Positions 37,713 to 46,760 of a stretch of DNA of 64,000 bases are shown here, in pieces. This stretch comes from Pseudoalteromonas sp. SMS1 (GTDB taxonomy: Bacteria > Pseudomonadota > Gammaproteobacteria > Enterobacterales > Alteromonadaceae): NCBI RefSeq assembly GCF_021530565.1, contig NZ_JAKGBI010000005.1, positions 1-64,000 on the forward strand, read 5' to 3'. Under the pieces are notes generated by a model. It was not told where the DNA came from. It worked only from the letters and a program-made list of their open reading frames with translations, and did no database searches. Numbering within the stretch: the stretch's first letter is position 1; each line of letters opens with the position of its first letter. Made by a program: the position numbers and the translations under genes.

Positions 37713-37741
37713 AAAAAGCAGTGTCATTGACACTGCTTTTT
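37713..37741. terminator. Bidirectional terminator overlapping the end of oxyR
   Basis: A perfect 13-bp stem, AAAAAGCAGTGTC (37713-37725) with GACACTGCTTTTT (37729-37741), and a 3-nt loop. A/T runs on both sides allow it to stop both the small membrane gene (plus) and oxyR (minus). The oxyR stop codon lies inside the stem. Confidence 0.92.
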
Positions 37742-38641
37742 AATGAAGTCACCAACCTGATTACTAAACATTTTAAAATCACGTATGCGACCTGTGGTTT
37801 TGCGCCACAACAGCCCTATTTCACGATAAGCCTCAGCTTGTGGAGACAAAGTCACCATGGGCTTCCCCTCCAAAATGCCTGCATTGAGTGCCATTTGTGG
37901 CAAGAATGTAACTCCATTTTGATACTCAACCATACTTAATAAAGTATGTAAATTAGCCGCCTCAAATGGATTGATACACGCACTGCGATTCAAATGACAG
38001 GCGCTCAACGCGTGCCCCGTCATACAGTGTTCTCGCTCTAGTAAAAACACACTGTCATCAGGCAACAAATTAAAGTCTTCTAAGATTTCTGGAATGTGGT
38101 AATCCTCATGGCGTACCAATGAGAAATGATCTTTTGCTAATACTTGTGTATGGAACTTTTCCGTTCTGTACGGTAATGCCAACATTCCCATATCAATATG
38201 ACCTTGCTCAAGCTTATCTAGCAGTCGGTCACTGGTGTCTTCAACAAGGACCAGCTTTAAGTCTGGAAAAGCCGTCTGGCAAAACTGGTAAAGTGGAGCC
38301 GCTATAAAGCTTGCAATGGTTGGGATCATACCCAAGACCAATTTACCAGAAAGCGGATTTTTATAGCTTTTAGTCAGCTCCACCACACTAATGGAGTCAT
38401 CAATGATTTTTTTCGCTCGCTCGACGACTTCCTCTCCAACGTCAGTAAACATCAAGCTGCGATTCTCACGCTCTATGAGCTGGCAACCAAGCGTTTCTTC
38501 CAAATTCTGAATTGCACTACTGAGGGTCGACTGGCCGACAAAACAAGCCTCTGCCGCTCGGCCAAAATGCTGTTGCTGATGCACAGCAATAAGATATTGT
38601 AATTGTTTTATACTTGGTAAGTTATTCACTTGCGTACCCAT
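37724..38641 (-). CDS. oxyR: Hydrogen peroxide sensor OxyR (LysR family)
   Basis: A 305-residue LysR-type regulator. The N-terminal winged helix shows KQLQYLIAVHQQQHFGRAAE and STLSSAIQNLEETLGCQLIE. The C-terminal sensor domain carries FLLEREHCMTGHALSACHLN, with Cys206 and Cys215 nine residues apart, matching the redox pair Cys199/Cys208 of E. coli OxyR. PTIASFIAAPLYQFC matches the family start of the domain. It should activate peroxide-defence genes when the disulfide forms. No katG or ahpC is in the window. The gene lies 63 bp downstream of the pit stop, on the same strand. Confidence 0.93.
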   Translation of the reverse strand: MGTQVNNLPSIKQLQYLIAVHQQQHFGRAAEACFVGQSTLSSAIQNLEETLGCQLIERENRSLMFTDVGEEVVERAKKIIDDSISVVELTKSYKNPLSGKLVLGMIPTIASFIAAPLYQFCQTAFPDLKLVLVEDTSDRLLDKLEQGHIDMGMLALPYRTEKFHTQVLAKDHFSLVRHEDYHIPEILEDFNLLPDDSVFLLEREHCMTGHALSACHLNRSACINPFEAANLHTLLSMVEYQNGVTFLPQMALNAGILEGKPMVTLSPQAEAYREIGLLWRKTTGRIRDFKMFSNQVGDFIKKQCQ

Positions 38642-38644
38642 AAA

Positions 38645-38682
38645 TAAAAAGACCCCAGCACCAAAGGCGCTGAGATCTTTTC
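38645..38682 (-). terminator. Terminator after pit
   Basis: On the minus strand AAAAGATCTCAGCGCC pairs imperfectly with TGCTGGGGTCTTTT, followed by T-rich sequence just before the oxyR start. Confidence 0.75.
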
Positions 38683-38703
38683 AAGCTAAAAGTCTGTCTT
38701 CTA

Positions 38704-39972
38704 TTAAACGCCGAACGCGGTTCTTAGAATATAGAATATAACAATAGCAAGGGCAGCACCGACTGGCAATGTAATCACCCAAGAAACCACAATGTTTCTT
38801 ATCACACCCATGTTCAGTGCTGCAATACCACGTGCCATACCAACACCTAAAACAGCACCTACTAACGTTTGTGTCGTCGAAATAGGCAAACCAGTGCCTG
38901 ATGCAATAACCACTGTAGAAGCTGCTGCAAGCTCTGCTGCGAAACCACGACTTGGCGTTAAGTGCGTGATGCCTTCACCAATTGTTTTAATTACTTTCTT
39001 GCCTAAAACAGCAAGGCCCACAACAATACCAAGGCCACCCAAAGGTAAGATCCACCACGCAAGCGCCGCTTTCTTTGCCATTTCACCATTGTTTTCAACG
39101 ATGTTTACTACCGCAGCAAGTGGACCGATAGCATTAGCGACATCGTTTGAACCGTGTGCAAACGCCATACAACATGCCGTTAGTACCATCAGTACAGCAA
39201 ACACTTTTTCTACGTTGTTGAACTGCATTTGCTTGTCTGCATTCGGATCCATCTTCATGCGAGCAATGACGACTTTACCGATAAGTCCAATTAATACTGC
39301 AATACCAATCGCCAATGCATAACCTTCAACTGTCCCCAGGTTAATACCGATGTGCTTTAGACCTTTTTTGATCGTAACTAGCGACATTACAAAACCAGCC
39401 AAGCCCATATAAAATGGTACAAAGCGCTTTGCATTATTCAACGGTTTATCCGTGTCAAAGATCAGCTTTTGCGCACTCATAAATATCAAGTAAGCAATAA
39501 ACCCTGAGATAGCCGGTGTCACAACCCAACTACCTACAATACCAGCTACTTTGCCCCATTGAATTGCTTCACTACCTACTGCAACTAACGCAAAACCAAT
39601 GATCGCGCCGATAATTGAGTGCGTTGTTGAAACAGGCCAGCCAAGCAAAGAAGCCAATAGTAACCAAGTACCAGCCGCAAATAATGCTGAGATCATCCCT
39701 AAAATCATCAATTCAGGGATTTCCGCAAATGGGGCTGCATCAATAATGCCTTTGCGTATCGTCGACGTGACTTCACCACCGGCAAGGTATGCACCTGCAA
39801 ATTCAAAAATCATCGCGATAATAATCGCTTGCTTAATTGTCAGTGCTTTTGAACCAACTGACGTACCCATTGCATTGGCAACATCATTCGCACCAATACC
39901 ATAAGCCATAAAGAAACCAACTGCAGCTGCGATGATGACTAGCATCGAGCCATAGGAAGCAATGAATTCCAT
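38704..39972 (-). CDS. Low-affinity inorganic phosphate transporter, PiT family
   Basis: A 422-residue membrane protein with about ten to eleven helices. The two inverted family signatures are visible: AYGIGANDVANAMGTSVGSK in the N-terminal half and FAHGSNDVANAIGPLAAVVN in the C-terminal half, together with GWPVSTTHSIIGAIIGFALV and GLPISTTQTLVGAVLGVGMA. Such transporters move metal-phosphate complexes with protons or Na+. The DUF47 gene upstream is the usual partner of pit genes. It is the most downstream member of a phosphate block that includes pst and phoU. A 180-bp spacer with a large hairpin separates it from DUF47. Confidence 0.95.
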   Translation of the reverse strand: MEFIASYGSMLVIIAAAVGFFMAYGIGANDVANAMGTSVGSKALTIKQAIIIAMIFEFAGAYLAGGEVTSTIRKGIIDAAPFAEIPELMILGMISALFAAGTWLLLASLLGWPVSTTHSIIGAIIGFALVAVGSEAIQWGKVAGIVGSWVVTPAISGFIAYLIFMSAQKLIFDTDKPLNNAKRFVPFYMGLAGFVMSLVTIKKGLKHIGINLGTVEGYALAIGIAVLIGLIGKVVIARMKMDPNADKQMQFNNVEKVFAVLMVLTACCMAFAHGSNDVANAIGPLAAVVNIVENNGEMAKKAALAWWILPLGGLGIVVGLAVLGKKVIKTIGEGITHLTPSRGFAAELAAASTVVIASGTGLPISTTQTLVGAVLGVGMARGIAALNMGVIRNIVVSWVITLPVGAALAIVIFYILRTAFGV

Positions 39973-40074
39973 TGAAAAACCTTTAGTGCTGTTTCAGCAC
40001 TGTTTTTGTATTTGTGTGTACGTTTTATACTTTAATCGGTTGAACGACCCACAAATAACGATTAAACAAACACA

Positions 40075-40121
40075 ACACTGTGCTCTCTAGCATTAACTCG
40101 CTTGGAGAGTAATCACAGTGT
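40075..40121 (-). other. Large inverted repeat between the DUF47 gene and pit
   Basis: ACACTGTG (40075-40082) and CTCTC (40083-40087) pair with GAGAG (40105-40109) and CACAGTGT (40114-40121), with a 4-nt bulge and a 17-nt loop. There is no T-run. It could be a transcript-processing or partial termination signal between the two genes. Confidence 0.6.
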
Positions 40122-40153
40122 ACAACTAGTTAACTCGTTTCGCTGATTAAGAA

Positions 40154-40831
40154 TCAGCGTGCTAGCATCACCTCAAGGCGAGCACCAACACGTTCAGCGA
40201 TATCGGCAAGCTCTCCTACCCATTCAATGATCTTGTACAAGAACATCACATCAATTGGGTTAAGATCGGCTTCCACCTGACGAAGTTCTTGGCGAATTTT
40301 TATTTGCATGTCATCGGTATCTTGCTCAATCGCATCAAGCTCAACTAACATTTTTTCGACCAAGGCAACTTCACGACCTCTGAACCCTGTTTCCAGCAGT
40401 TCATCAAGTTCGTTAATCGCTTTAGAGGCTTGTTTCGTTGCATCTACACAGCGTGATAGATAAGCAACAAAGTCTTTTTGAATAGATTCGGGGATCGCCA
40501 TTTCACGGCCAACAACTCGTCCTGCGATGTCTTTGGCTTTATTGGCAATTTTATCTTGATGGGTAATAAGTTCCAGTAAATCAGTCCGTTCAACTGGCAT
40601 GAATAAACCGCGAGGAAGTTGTAAACGTACTTCTCGTTTTAACGCATCCGCTTCACGTTCTAGGTTACGAATATTAACGCGAAGTGCATCCGCTTCAGTC
40701 CACTCCCCTTTGAAGACATGTTCAAAGAACGGGATCAAGCTTTCACTGGCTTGATGCACTATCTTAATGTGCTCTTCAATCGGCTTTATAGGAGATTTTG
40801 CAAACACTCCTAAAAACGCATTACTAGGCAT
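40154..40831 (-). CDS. DUF47 / PhoU-like phosphate transport accessory protein
   Basis: A 225-residue helical protein of the TIGR00153/DUF47 family (MPSNAFLGVFAKSPIKPIEE). The three-helix-repeat pattern of PhoU-like proteins is visible, with acidic motifs such as RNLEREADALKREVRLQLPR, LITHQDKIANKAKDIAGRVV and the C-terminal YKIIEWVGELADIAERVGAR. These proteins sit next to PiT transporters and are thought to modulate phosphate uptake. The neighbours here (phoU upstream, pit downstream) agree. No Pho box was found in its upstream spacer (40832-40962). Confidence 0.93.
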   Translation of the reverse strand: MPSNAFLGVFAKSPIKPIEEHIKIVHQASESLIPFFEHVFKGEWTEADALRVNIRNLEREADALKREVRLQLPRGLFMPVERTDLLELITHQDKIANKAKDIAGRVVGREMAIPESIQKDFVAYLSRCVDATKQASKAINELDELLETGFRGREVALVEKMLVELDAIEQDTDDMQIKIRQELRQVEADLNPIDVMFLYKIIEWVGELADIAERVGARLEVMLAR

Positions 40832-40962
40832 AACTGACCCTTAAATCATATTAATATGCATGTGCAAGGGCCAAGTTTACAGCATTAACCGAATTTGTGA
40901 ACGATTTTTATCATGAACAAGGGATTAATCGTGCGCTTTTATTCAATTAACCCCTGACCAAG

Positions 40963-41664
40963 CTATAAAGATTTTTCGATATCCTCTTGAGAGGTATGAC
41001 GAATATCTTTGCCGTTCACGAAGTAAATAACGTATTCCGCGATATTTTGACAACGGTCGCCAATTCTTTCCAATGAACGTACAGACCAAACCAAATCCAT
41101 AATTTTTGGAATAGAACGCGGGTCTTCCATCATGTAAGTCATGATTTGACGCGTCAGTGCTTCATACTCTCTGTCTACTTTTGCGTCTTCTTTGTGTACT
41201 TCAAAAGCACGCTGTGCATCCATTCGAGCAAATGAATCAAGCACATCATGTAACATCTTAGATACCAGTCTGCCCATGTTCTCTACATTCACAAGTAGGT
41301 GCTGCTGATCTTTAGTGAATGAATCCAATGCCACTTTGGCGATGCGCTCAGCTTCGTCGCCTATGCGCTCCAAATCCGCAATGGTTTTTGCAATTGCGAC
41401 AACTAACCTCAAGTCACTTGCAGCAGGCTGCCTTTTAGCAATGATGCGTGTACACTCTTCATCAATGTTTACTTCCATTGCATTAACTTTGTAGTCATTC
41501 TCACTTACTTTACGCGCTTTTTCCGCGTTGCTTGTACTCACCGCATCCAATGCAAGGTTTAGTTGCTGCTCAACTAACCCACCCATGCTCAATACATGGT
41601 TTCTTACGTTTTCCAGCTCTTCATTAAAGCGGCCAGAAATGTGCTTATTAATATTGTGTTCCAT
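40963..41664 (-). CDS. phoU: Phosphate signalling regulator PhoU
   Basis: A 233-residue protein of two three-helix bundles. Conserved features are the N-terminal HISGRFNEELENVRNHVLSM and the repeated metal-binding type motifs KTIADLERIGDEAERIAKVA and WSVRSLERIGDRCQNIAEYV. PhoU links the phosphate state of the Pst transporter to PhoR and prevents toxic phosphate overload. It is 70 bp downstream of pstB, with a small hairpin between. Confidence 0.97.
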   Translation of the reverse strand: MEHNINKHISGRFNEELENVRNHVLSMGGLVEQQLNLALDAVSTSNAEKARKVSENDYKVNAMEVNIDEECTRIIAKRQPAASDLRLVVAIAKTIADLERIGDEAERIAKVALDSFTKDQQHLLVNVENMGRLVSKMLHDVLDSFARMDAQRAFEVHKEDAKVDREYEALTRQIMTYMMEDPRSIPKIMDLVWSVRSLERIGDRCQNIAEYVIYFVNGKDIRHTSQEDIEKSL

Positions 41665-41700
41665 CTAAAACCTACCTTCTTATACCAACCCAACACAAAG

Positions 41701-41718
41701 TTGCCCTTTTCAGGGCAA
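41701..41718 (-). other. Small hairpin between pstB and phoU
   Basis: TTGCCCT pairs perfectly with AGGGCAA around a 4-nt loop. It could stabilise the pst mRNA or cut transcription partly before phoU. No T-run follows. Confidence 0.5.
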
Positions 41719-41734
41719 GCGACACCTCGCGACG

Positions 41735-42562
41735 TTAACCGTAACGACCTGTGATGTAGTCTTCAGTCTTTTTCTTTGTTGGTGTGGTGAATAATGTATT
41801 TGTATCCGAGTACTCAATGAGTTCACCCATATACATGAATGCTGTTTGATCAGATACACGTGCAGCTTGTTGCATGTTATGTGTGACGATAACAACAGTA
41901 TACTTATCTTTTAGGTCATTAATCAGCTCTTCGATTACCAATGTTGAGATCGGGTCTAGTGCTGAAGTTGGTTCATCAAGTAACAATACTTCCGGTTCAA
42001 TGGCTATCGAGCGTGCGATAACCAAACGTTGTTGCTGACCACCTGACAAGCCAAATGCACTGTCATGCAAACGATCTTTAACTTCATCCCAAAGTGCTGC
42101 ACCACGCAATGAACGCTCTACAACTTCATCAAGCTTACGCTTGTCTTTAATACCTTGTAGACGAAGGCCGTAAACAACATTTTCATAAATAGACTTAGGG
42201 AAAGGGTTTGGTCTTTGGAATACCATACCCACGTTGCGTCGCAGTGCTGCAACATCCACGCTCTTGTCATAGATATTTTGCCCTTGAAGGTTAATTTCAC
42301 CTTCAATACGACAACTATCTACCAAGTCATTCATGCGGTTGATACAACGCAATAATGTTGACTTACCACAACCTGATGGGCCGATAAACGCGGTGACTTG
42401 GCCCTTTGGGATCAACATGTTGATTTTACTCAGAGCCTGCTTGTCACCATAGTAAAGGTCAAGGTCTTTGATCTCTAAAGCTGTTTGCTCTGGGCTCAAG
42501 TTTGCAAGATCCAATTTGTTGTTAGCATCTGCGTTATTTACTTGTGGCGCTACTGTAATCAT
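41735..42562 (-). CDS. pstB: Phosphate import ATP-binding protein PstB
   Basis: A 275-residue ABC ATPase energising high-affinity phosphate import. Walker A is [20 protein letters not shown], the ABC signature [20 protein letters not shown], Walker [14 protein letters not shown], and the switch His is in [15 protein letters not shown]. The linker [20 protein letters not shown] is typical of PstB. An N-terminal extension of about 25 residues is present. It lies 29 bp downstream of pstA and forms pstC-pstA-pstB-phoU. Confidence 0.98.
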   Translation of the reverse strand: MITVAPQVNNADANNKLDLANLSPEQTALEIKDLDLYYGDKQALSKINMLIPKGQVTAFIGPSGCGKSTLLRCINRMNDLVDSCRIEGEINLQGQNIYDKSVDVAALRRNVGMVFQRPNPFPKSIYENVVYGLRLQGIKDKRKLDEVVERSLRGAALWDEVKDRLHDSAFGLSGGQQQRLVIARSIAIEPEVLLLDEPTSALDPISTLVIEELINDLKDKYTVVIVTHNMQQAARVSDQTAFMYMGELIEYSDTNTLFTTPTKKKTEDYITGRYG

Positions 42563-42591
42563 AAAGGGATACCTATTTTAAATCTGTACTA

Positions 42592-44241
42592 TTAGTGCTC
42601 TAGAGCTCTGAATTTTTCACGTAAGTGGTTACGAATACCAATTGCGGTAATATTAAGCGCAATGATCACTGTAACAAGTAAGAACGCCGTCGCATACACT
42701 AACGGACGTGCCGCTTCTACATTCGGGCTTTGGAAGCCAACATCATAGATGTGGAAACCCAAGTGCATAAACTTACGATCTAAATGAATATATGGGAAGT
42801 TACCATCTAACGGTAGTGTCGGGGCCATCTTCACTACGCCCACCAGCATTAGAGGCGCAACCTCACCCGCTGCACGTGCTACCGCAAGAATCAATCCCGT
42901 CATTATGGCAGGGCTTGCCATTGGTACAATAATACGCCATAGCGTTTCAGCTTTTGTTGCCCCTAAAGCTAAAGAGCCGTGACGTACAGAACTTGGAATA
43001 CGTGATAAACCTTCTTCGGTAGACACGATAACAACTGGCAAAGTCAAAATCGCCAGTGTTAATGCTGACCAAATAACACCCGGAGTACCAAATACAGGGC
43101 TTGGTGCAGCTTCTGGATAGAATAATTGGTCGATTGAGCCACCCAGCATATAGACAAAGAAGCCAAGACCAAAGACACCATAAACAATTGAAGGAACACC
43201 CGCTAAGTTAATAACGGCGATGCGGATCATCTTAGTCACTGCATTTTTTGCTGCATATTCATGTAAGTAAATTGCAGCAACAACACCAAATGGGGTCACG
43301 ATAACAGCCATCAGCATCACCATAAATACAGTACCGAAGATTGCAGGAAATACCCCACCTTCCGTATTCGCTTCACGTGGATCGTCGCTAATGAACTTAC
43401 CCGTTTGTGAAAAGTAATGCCCCACTTTAGAGAAGAAACCCATATTGTTCGGGAACCACACATCCAATACCTGATAAAGTGGCAACGTTACTTCTTCACC
43501 GCGCATGTCTCTCACAACAACATAGTCACGCTTTGCATCAGCGCGCAACTCGAATAAGCGCTTTTCATATACTTTATAGTCTTCTCTTAGCTGCGCTCTT
43601 TGCGCTTCTAGATCCGCTTTAACCTCATCAGTTAGTTCGTTATCTAACTGGTAACCACGTTCTTTCAGACGAAGTCTTTCTAATTCATAGTTAATGTGGC
43701 CAATGTCACCATTTTGAAGATCCAAAGCCTCTTCATTTAGCTCGACCGCGCGTTCAACAAGAAACTCTAATCGCTCAACAGGCTGCTGTGTAACGGCTTT
43801 GCCATCTTCTATGACACGGACAACATAGCCATAAAAGTTACCATTTTTGCTACGTTCAAATACCGCCATGTTTTCTGGCACTGTACGGCTTTGAATATCT
43901 GTCGTCAAAATCCAACGAAAATCCAGTTCGACGTATTCACGGTTACCCGTTTTGACCAGTAAACGCTCAATGTACTCATCTTGATAGTCAGATAAATCGT
44001 AACCTGCAGCCTCTAAACGCGTTCTAGGTACCATCTCGCGGTCATAAATCTCACCAATTACAGTTTGCTTTGCAACGGATCCTTCTAACTCAAATTCTAC
44101 AACCTCAGTTGGCCAAAAGAAGCTAAGCCCCTTCCAAGCAATCATTGCCAACAGGCCAATTACAGAGATTAAACTGATGCTGACTGCACCACCTGTCATC
44201 CAGATCCACGGAGATCCTGACTTAAACCATTGTCTTACCAT
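42592..44241 (-). CDS. pstA: Phosphate ABC transporter permease PstA (long form)
   Basis: A 549-residue permease, much longer than the ~296 residues in E. coli. An N-terminal membrane helix (SLISVIGLLAMIAWKGLSFF) is followed by ~250 residues of charged, partly coiled extracytoplasmic sequence (LERLRLKERGYQLDNELTDE), then the normal permease domain from about residue 300 with VVAAIYLHEYAAKNAVTKMI, AGVPSIVYGVFGLGFFVYML and the EAA-type loop GSLALGATKAETLWRIIVPM. Long PstA variants occur in Vibrio and Alteromonadales relatives. The role of the insertion is unknown. Confidence 0.95.
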   Translation of the reverse strand: MVRQWFKSGSPWIWMTGGAVSISLISVIGLLAMIAWKGLSFFWPTEVVEFELEGSVAKQTVIGEIYDREMVPRTRLEAAGYDLSDYQDEYIERLLVKTGNREYVELDFRWILTTDIQSRTVPENMAVFERSKNGNFYGYVVRVIEDGKAVTQQPVERLEFLVERAVELNEEALDLQNGDIGHINYELERLRLKERGYQLDNELTDEVKADLEAQRAQLREDYKVYEKRLFELRADAKRDYVVVRDMRGEEVTLPLYQVLDVWFPNNMGFFSKVGHYFSQTGKFISDDPREANTEGGVFPAIFGTVFMVMLMAVIVTPFGVVAAIYLHEYAAKNAVTKMIRIAVINLAGVPSIVYGVFGLGFFVYMLGGSIDQLFYPEAAPSPVFGTPGVIWSALTLAILTLPVVIVSTEEGLSRIPSSVRHGSLALGATKAETLWRIIVPMASPAIMTGLILAVARAAGEVAPLMLVGVVKMAPTLPLDGNFPYIHLDRKFMHLGFHIYDVGFQSPNVEAARPLVYATAFLLVTVIIALNITAIGIRNHLREKFRALEH

Positions 44242-44255
44242 GTCATCTCACTCCA

Positions 44256-46490
44256 TTACATTGAGCTGTACTTTTCACGTAGCTGCTGACGAACAAACTC
44301 AGCCACAGTGTTAAAGATAAATGTAAAAATAAACAGTACAAATGCAGCTAAGAACAGGATCCGGTAGTGTGAACTACCTACCTCTGACTCTGGCATTTCA
44401 ACCGCAATGTTCGCAGCTAACGTACGCATACCTTGGAAAATACTCCAGTCCATAATTGGTGTGTTACCTGTTGCCATTAATACAATCATGGTTTCACCCA
44501 CCGCACGACCCAACCCCATCATCACGGCGGAGAAGATACCTGGACTTGCTGTAAGCAGTACAACACGCACCAATGTTTGCCATTGTGTGGCACCCAATGC
44601 CAAAGAACCGTTAGATAAATGCTTGGGTACGCTAAACACCGCATCTTCAGCGATTGAGAAAATTGTTGGAATAACGGCGAAGCCCATCGCAATCCCCACG
44701 ACAAGTGAGTTACGTTGGTCAAACGTCAAACCAAGTTCATTTGTTAGATACTGACGCACATTACCACCAAACATCCACACTTCGATGCTGTCACTGATGG
44801 CAAATGATAACCAGCCCACAATCAGTACAACTGGGATAAGTAACACTGAATGCCAGCCGTCAGGCAATAAGTGGCGAATTTGTTTAGGCAATTTGGTCCA
44901 GCCAAATGCAGTACCAATAATCGCGATAGGCAACAGTACGAGGAGAGCCACAATCGCAGGTAAATGTTCCTCGATAAGCGGGGCAAGCCAAAGACCCGCT
45001 AAGAAACCTAAAATAACCGTTGGTAGGGCTTCCATAATTTCAACTGTAGGCTTAACTACTCTGCGTAATTCCGGCGACATAAAATAGGCTGTATAGATTG
45101 CAGCTGATAGAGCAATGGGAACAGCAAATAACATAGCGTACATCGCGGCTTTGATCGTACCGAATGAAATGGGTACCAAAGAAAACTTAGACTCAAAGTC
45201 ATCACTTGCAGAAGTTGACTGCCATGTATAAGCAGGTTCTGGGTAGCCTTCATACCATACTTCTTGCCAGAGCGCTGACCAAGTCACTTCAGGGTGTTCG
45301 TTATGTAGCTCAACGACATTTAGTGTGTTACCTGATAACAGCAATGCAGCATTCGCACGTGGAGACACAGCAAACTTTTCAATTGCGCCGTCCATCACTT
45401 TACCTTGCCACAAATGCGCTTCACTGGTTGTGTAATACAAACCGAGTTCGCCTGTGTCCGTCGTTGTGAAGAAAGTACGGCGATAAAACTCACTGAAAAT
45501 ATCGACTTTTGCACCTTTTACACTTTCGAAAGAACGGATTTTGGCAAACTGGCGACCCTGTTCCGTGTTTACTTCAAACCACTGAGAGACTTCCCCATTA
45601 TCATTACTCAACATCAAAGAGTTAGCGCCTGCGAGCAAACTCATATTGACTAAGTTGGCATTTTCTTCATTTGCCGCCAGTAGTTGGATCTGCTTGACAT
45701 CGTCTGCAAAACGCGTGTCAAAGACATAAATTTGATTCGCTGAGCGAATGAAAACTCGCGTTGTATCGGGCGAGATCAGCATCTCATCAACACGACCTTC
45801 TATCGGAAGCTCACTACGCTCGACACTCCACTCAATTTCACCACTGAACATGTTTTCTTCTGCGCTAAACGATGCAAAAAGCACACGTTTATCTGCCATT
45901 TGAGCAACAACAGCCGTTTTATCTTCGTAGTGACTAAATACAAACTGTTTAATGGCCTGACCTTGATCATCAACCAGTAGCTGCTCACCATCCAGCGGGT
46001 AGCTCAACCTTGGTTTCATAACGCGTTGATTGCCAGGAAATGAAATTAAAAAACTTGGCTTAACCAGCTGTACTTGACCGTTGTCCAAACCATAGGCATA
46101 GATACCTAAAAACGGTGCACTTTGAGAAAAGCTTGTCACTTGACCATTTAAATCAACAGCCAACGCGCTGAGCTTATCGCCAGCGTTTTGACCCTTAATT
46201 TGATAAAAATCGACTTGGCCGTTGTTATCAAGTAAATATGCAATTTCGGTTTGCTCTTCCATACCCAAGCCAAAATAGGTCTTGTCACTTTCTAGGGTTA
46301 TGTCATTACGCTTGGTGACGCTAGCAGATTCGAAAATTGGCTGCACGACGTAAAGTAAATAGAAGAAGATCAATAGCAAAGCAACCAAAACCATTACCCC
46401 GCCTGAGGTAATTCCGAATTGGGCAAAGCGGTCTTTAAAGAGACGGCTTCTATCCGTTTTGAAGGACGGTTTTTGCGGATTGGAAGTCAT
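44256..46490 (-). CDS. pstC: Phosphate ABC transporter permease PstC (long form)
   Basis: A 744-residue permease, against ~319 in E. coli. The start is ATG 46490, preceded by AAGGTG; a TTG one codon earlier is in frame. TM1 lies near residues 30-52 (GGVMVLVALLLIFFYLLYVV). About 390 residues of periplasmic beta-rich sequence follow, reminiscent of a propeller by repeated strand patterns such as LISPDTTRVFIRSANQIYVF. The core permease begins near residue 440 with PISFGTIKAAMYAMLFAVPI, and the EAA loop is GSLALGATQWQTLVRVVLLT. A Pho box with a -10 element lies upstream. pstS is not adjacent. Confidence 0.95.
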   Translation of the reverse strand: MTSNPQKPSFKTDRSRLFKDRFAQFGITSGGVMVLVALLLIFFYLLYVVQPIFESASVTKRNDITLESDKTYFGLGMEEQTEIAYLLDNNGQVDFYQIKGQNAGDKLSALAVDLNGQVTSFSQSAPFLGIYAYGLDNGQVQLVKPSFLISFPGNQRVMKPRLSYPLDGEQLLVDDQGQAIKQFVFSHYEDKTAVVAQMADKRVLFASFSAEENMFSGEIEWSVERSELPIEGRVDEMLISPDTTRVFIRSANQIYVFDTRFADDVKQIQLLAANEENANLVNMSLLAGANSLMLSNDNGEVSQWFEVNTEQGRQFAKIRSFESVKGAKVDIFSEFYRRTFFTTTDTGELGLYYTTSEAHLWQGKVMDGAIEKFAVSPRANAALLLSGNTLNVVELHNEHPEVTWSALWQEVWYEGYPEPAYTWQSTSASDDFESKFSLVPISFGTIKAAMYAMLFAVPIALSAAIYTAYFMSPELRRVVKPTVEIMEALPTVILGFLAGLWLAPLIEEHLPAIVALLVLLPIAIIGTAFGWTKLPKQIRHLLPDGWHSVLLIPVVLIVGWLSFAISDSIEVWMFGGNVRQYLTNELGLTFDQRNSLVVGIAMGFAVIPTIFSIAEDAVFSVPKHLSNGSLALGATQWQTLVRVVLLTASPGIFSAVMMGLGRAVGETMIVLMATGNTPIMDWSIFQGMRTLAANIAVEMPESEVGSSHYRILFLAAFVLFIFTFIFNTVAEFVRQQLREKYSSM

Positions 46491-46522
46491 CAAAACACCT
46501 TTTTATTATCAAGTTGCGGCGC

Positions 46523-46556
46523 ATTATATTTCATCAAGATGACAGTTATGTTACAT
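46523..46556 (-). promoter_or_regulatory. Pho box and -10 element of the pst operon
   Basis: Reading the minus strand from 46556: ATGTAAC, the spacer ATAA, then a perfect CTGTCAT (46545-46539), 10 bp, and TATAAT (46528-46523). This is the classic PhoB arrangement of two 7-bp repeats 11 bp apart replacing the -35. A third, weaker repeat ATGAAAT begins 11 bp further on. The pstC start lies about 33 bp downstream of the -10. Confidence 0.8.
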
Positions 46557-46760
46557 GACCCATGATGAAATTGTTGCTTTTTTTAACTTTAACTATTAAC
46601 ACTAAAAGGTTTTTTTAATGTATCTAGTTTTCATTTGCATTTGTTTACAAAGCAACTGTCATCTTATTGGAAAATTCCCCCATGTTTACTAGGCTTAACA
46701 GGCGATAAATCGCTTTTCCACCACCGCCGTAAAGGCATTTAATAATAAGAGACATGTGAT

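Noticed and set aside
38792..39322. Plus-strand 176-codon frame inside pit
   Set aside because: Low-complexity shadow of the repeated hydrophobic helices of the transporter on the other strand.
46656..46662. A second CTGTCAT heptamer on the plus strand upstream of gcvR
   Set aside because: The positions 11 bp before and after do not resemble the PhoB repeat, so it is not a full Pho box.
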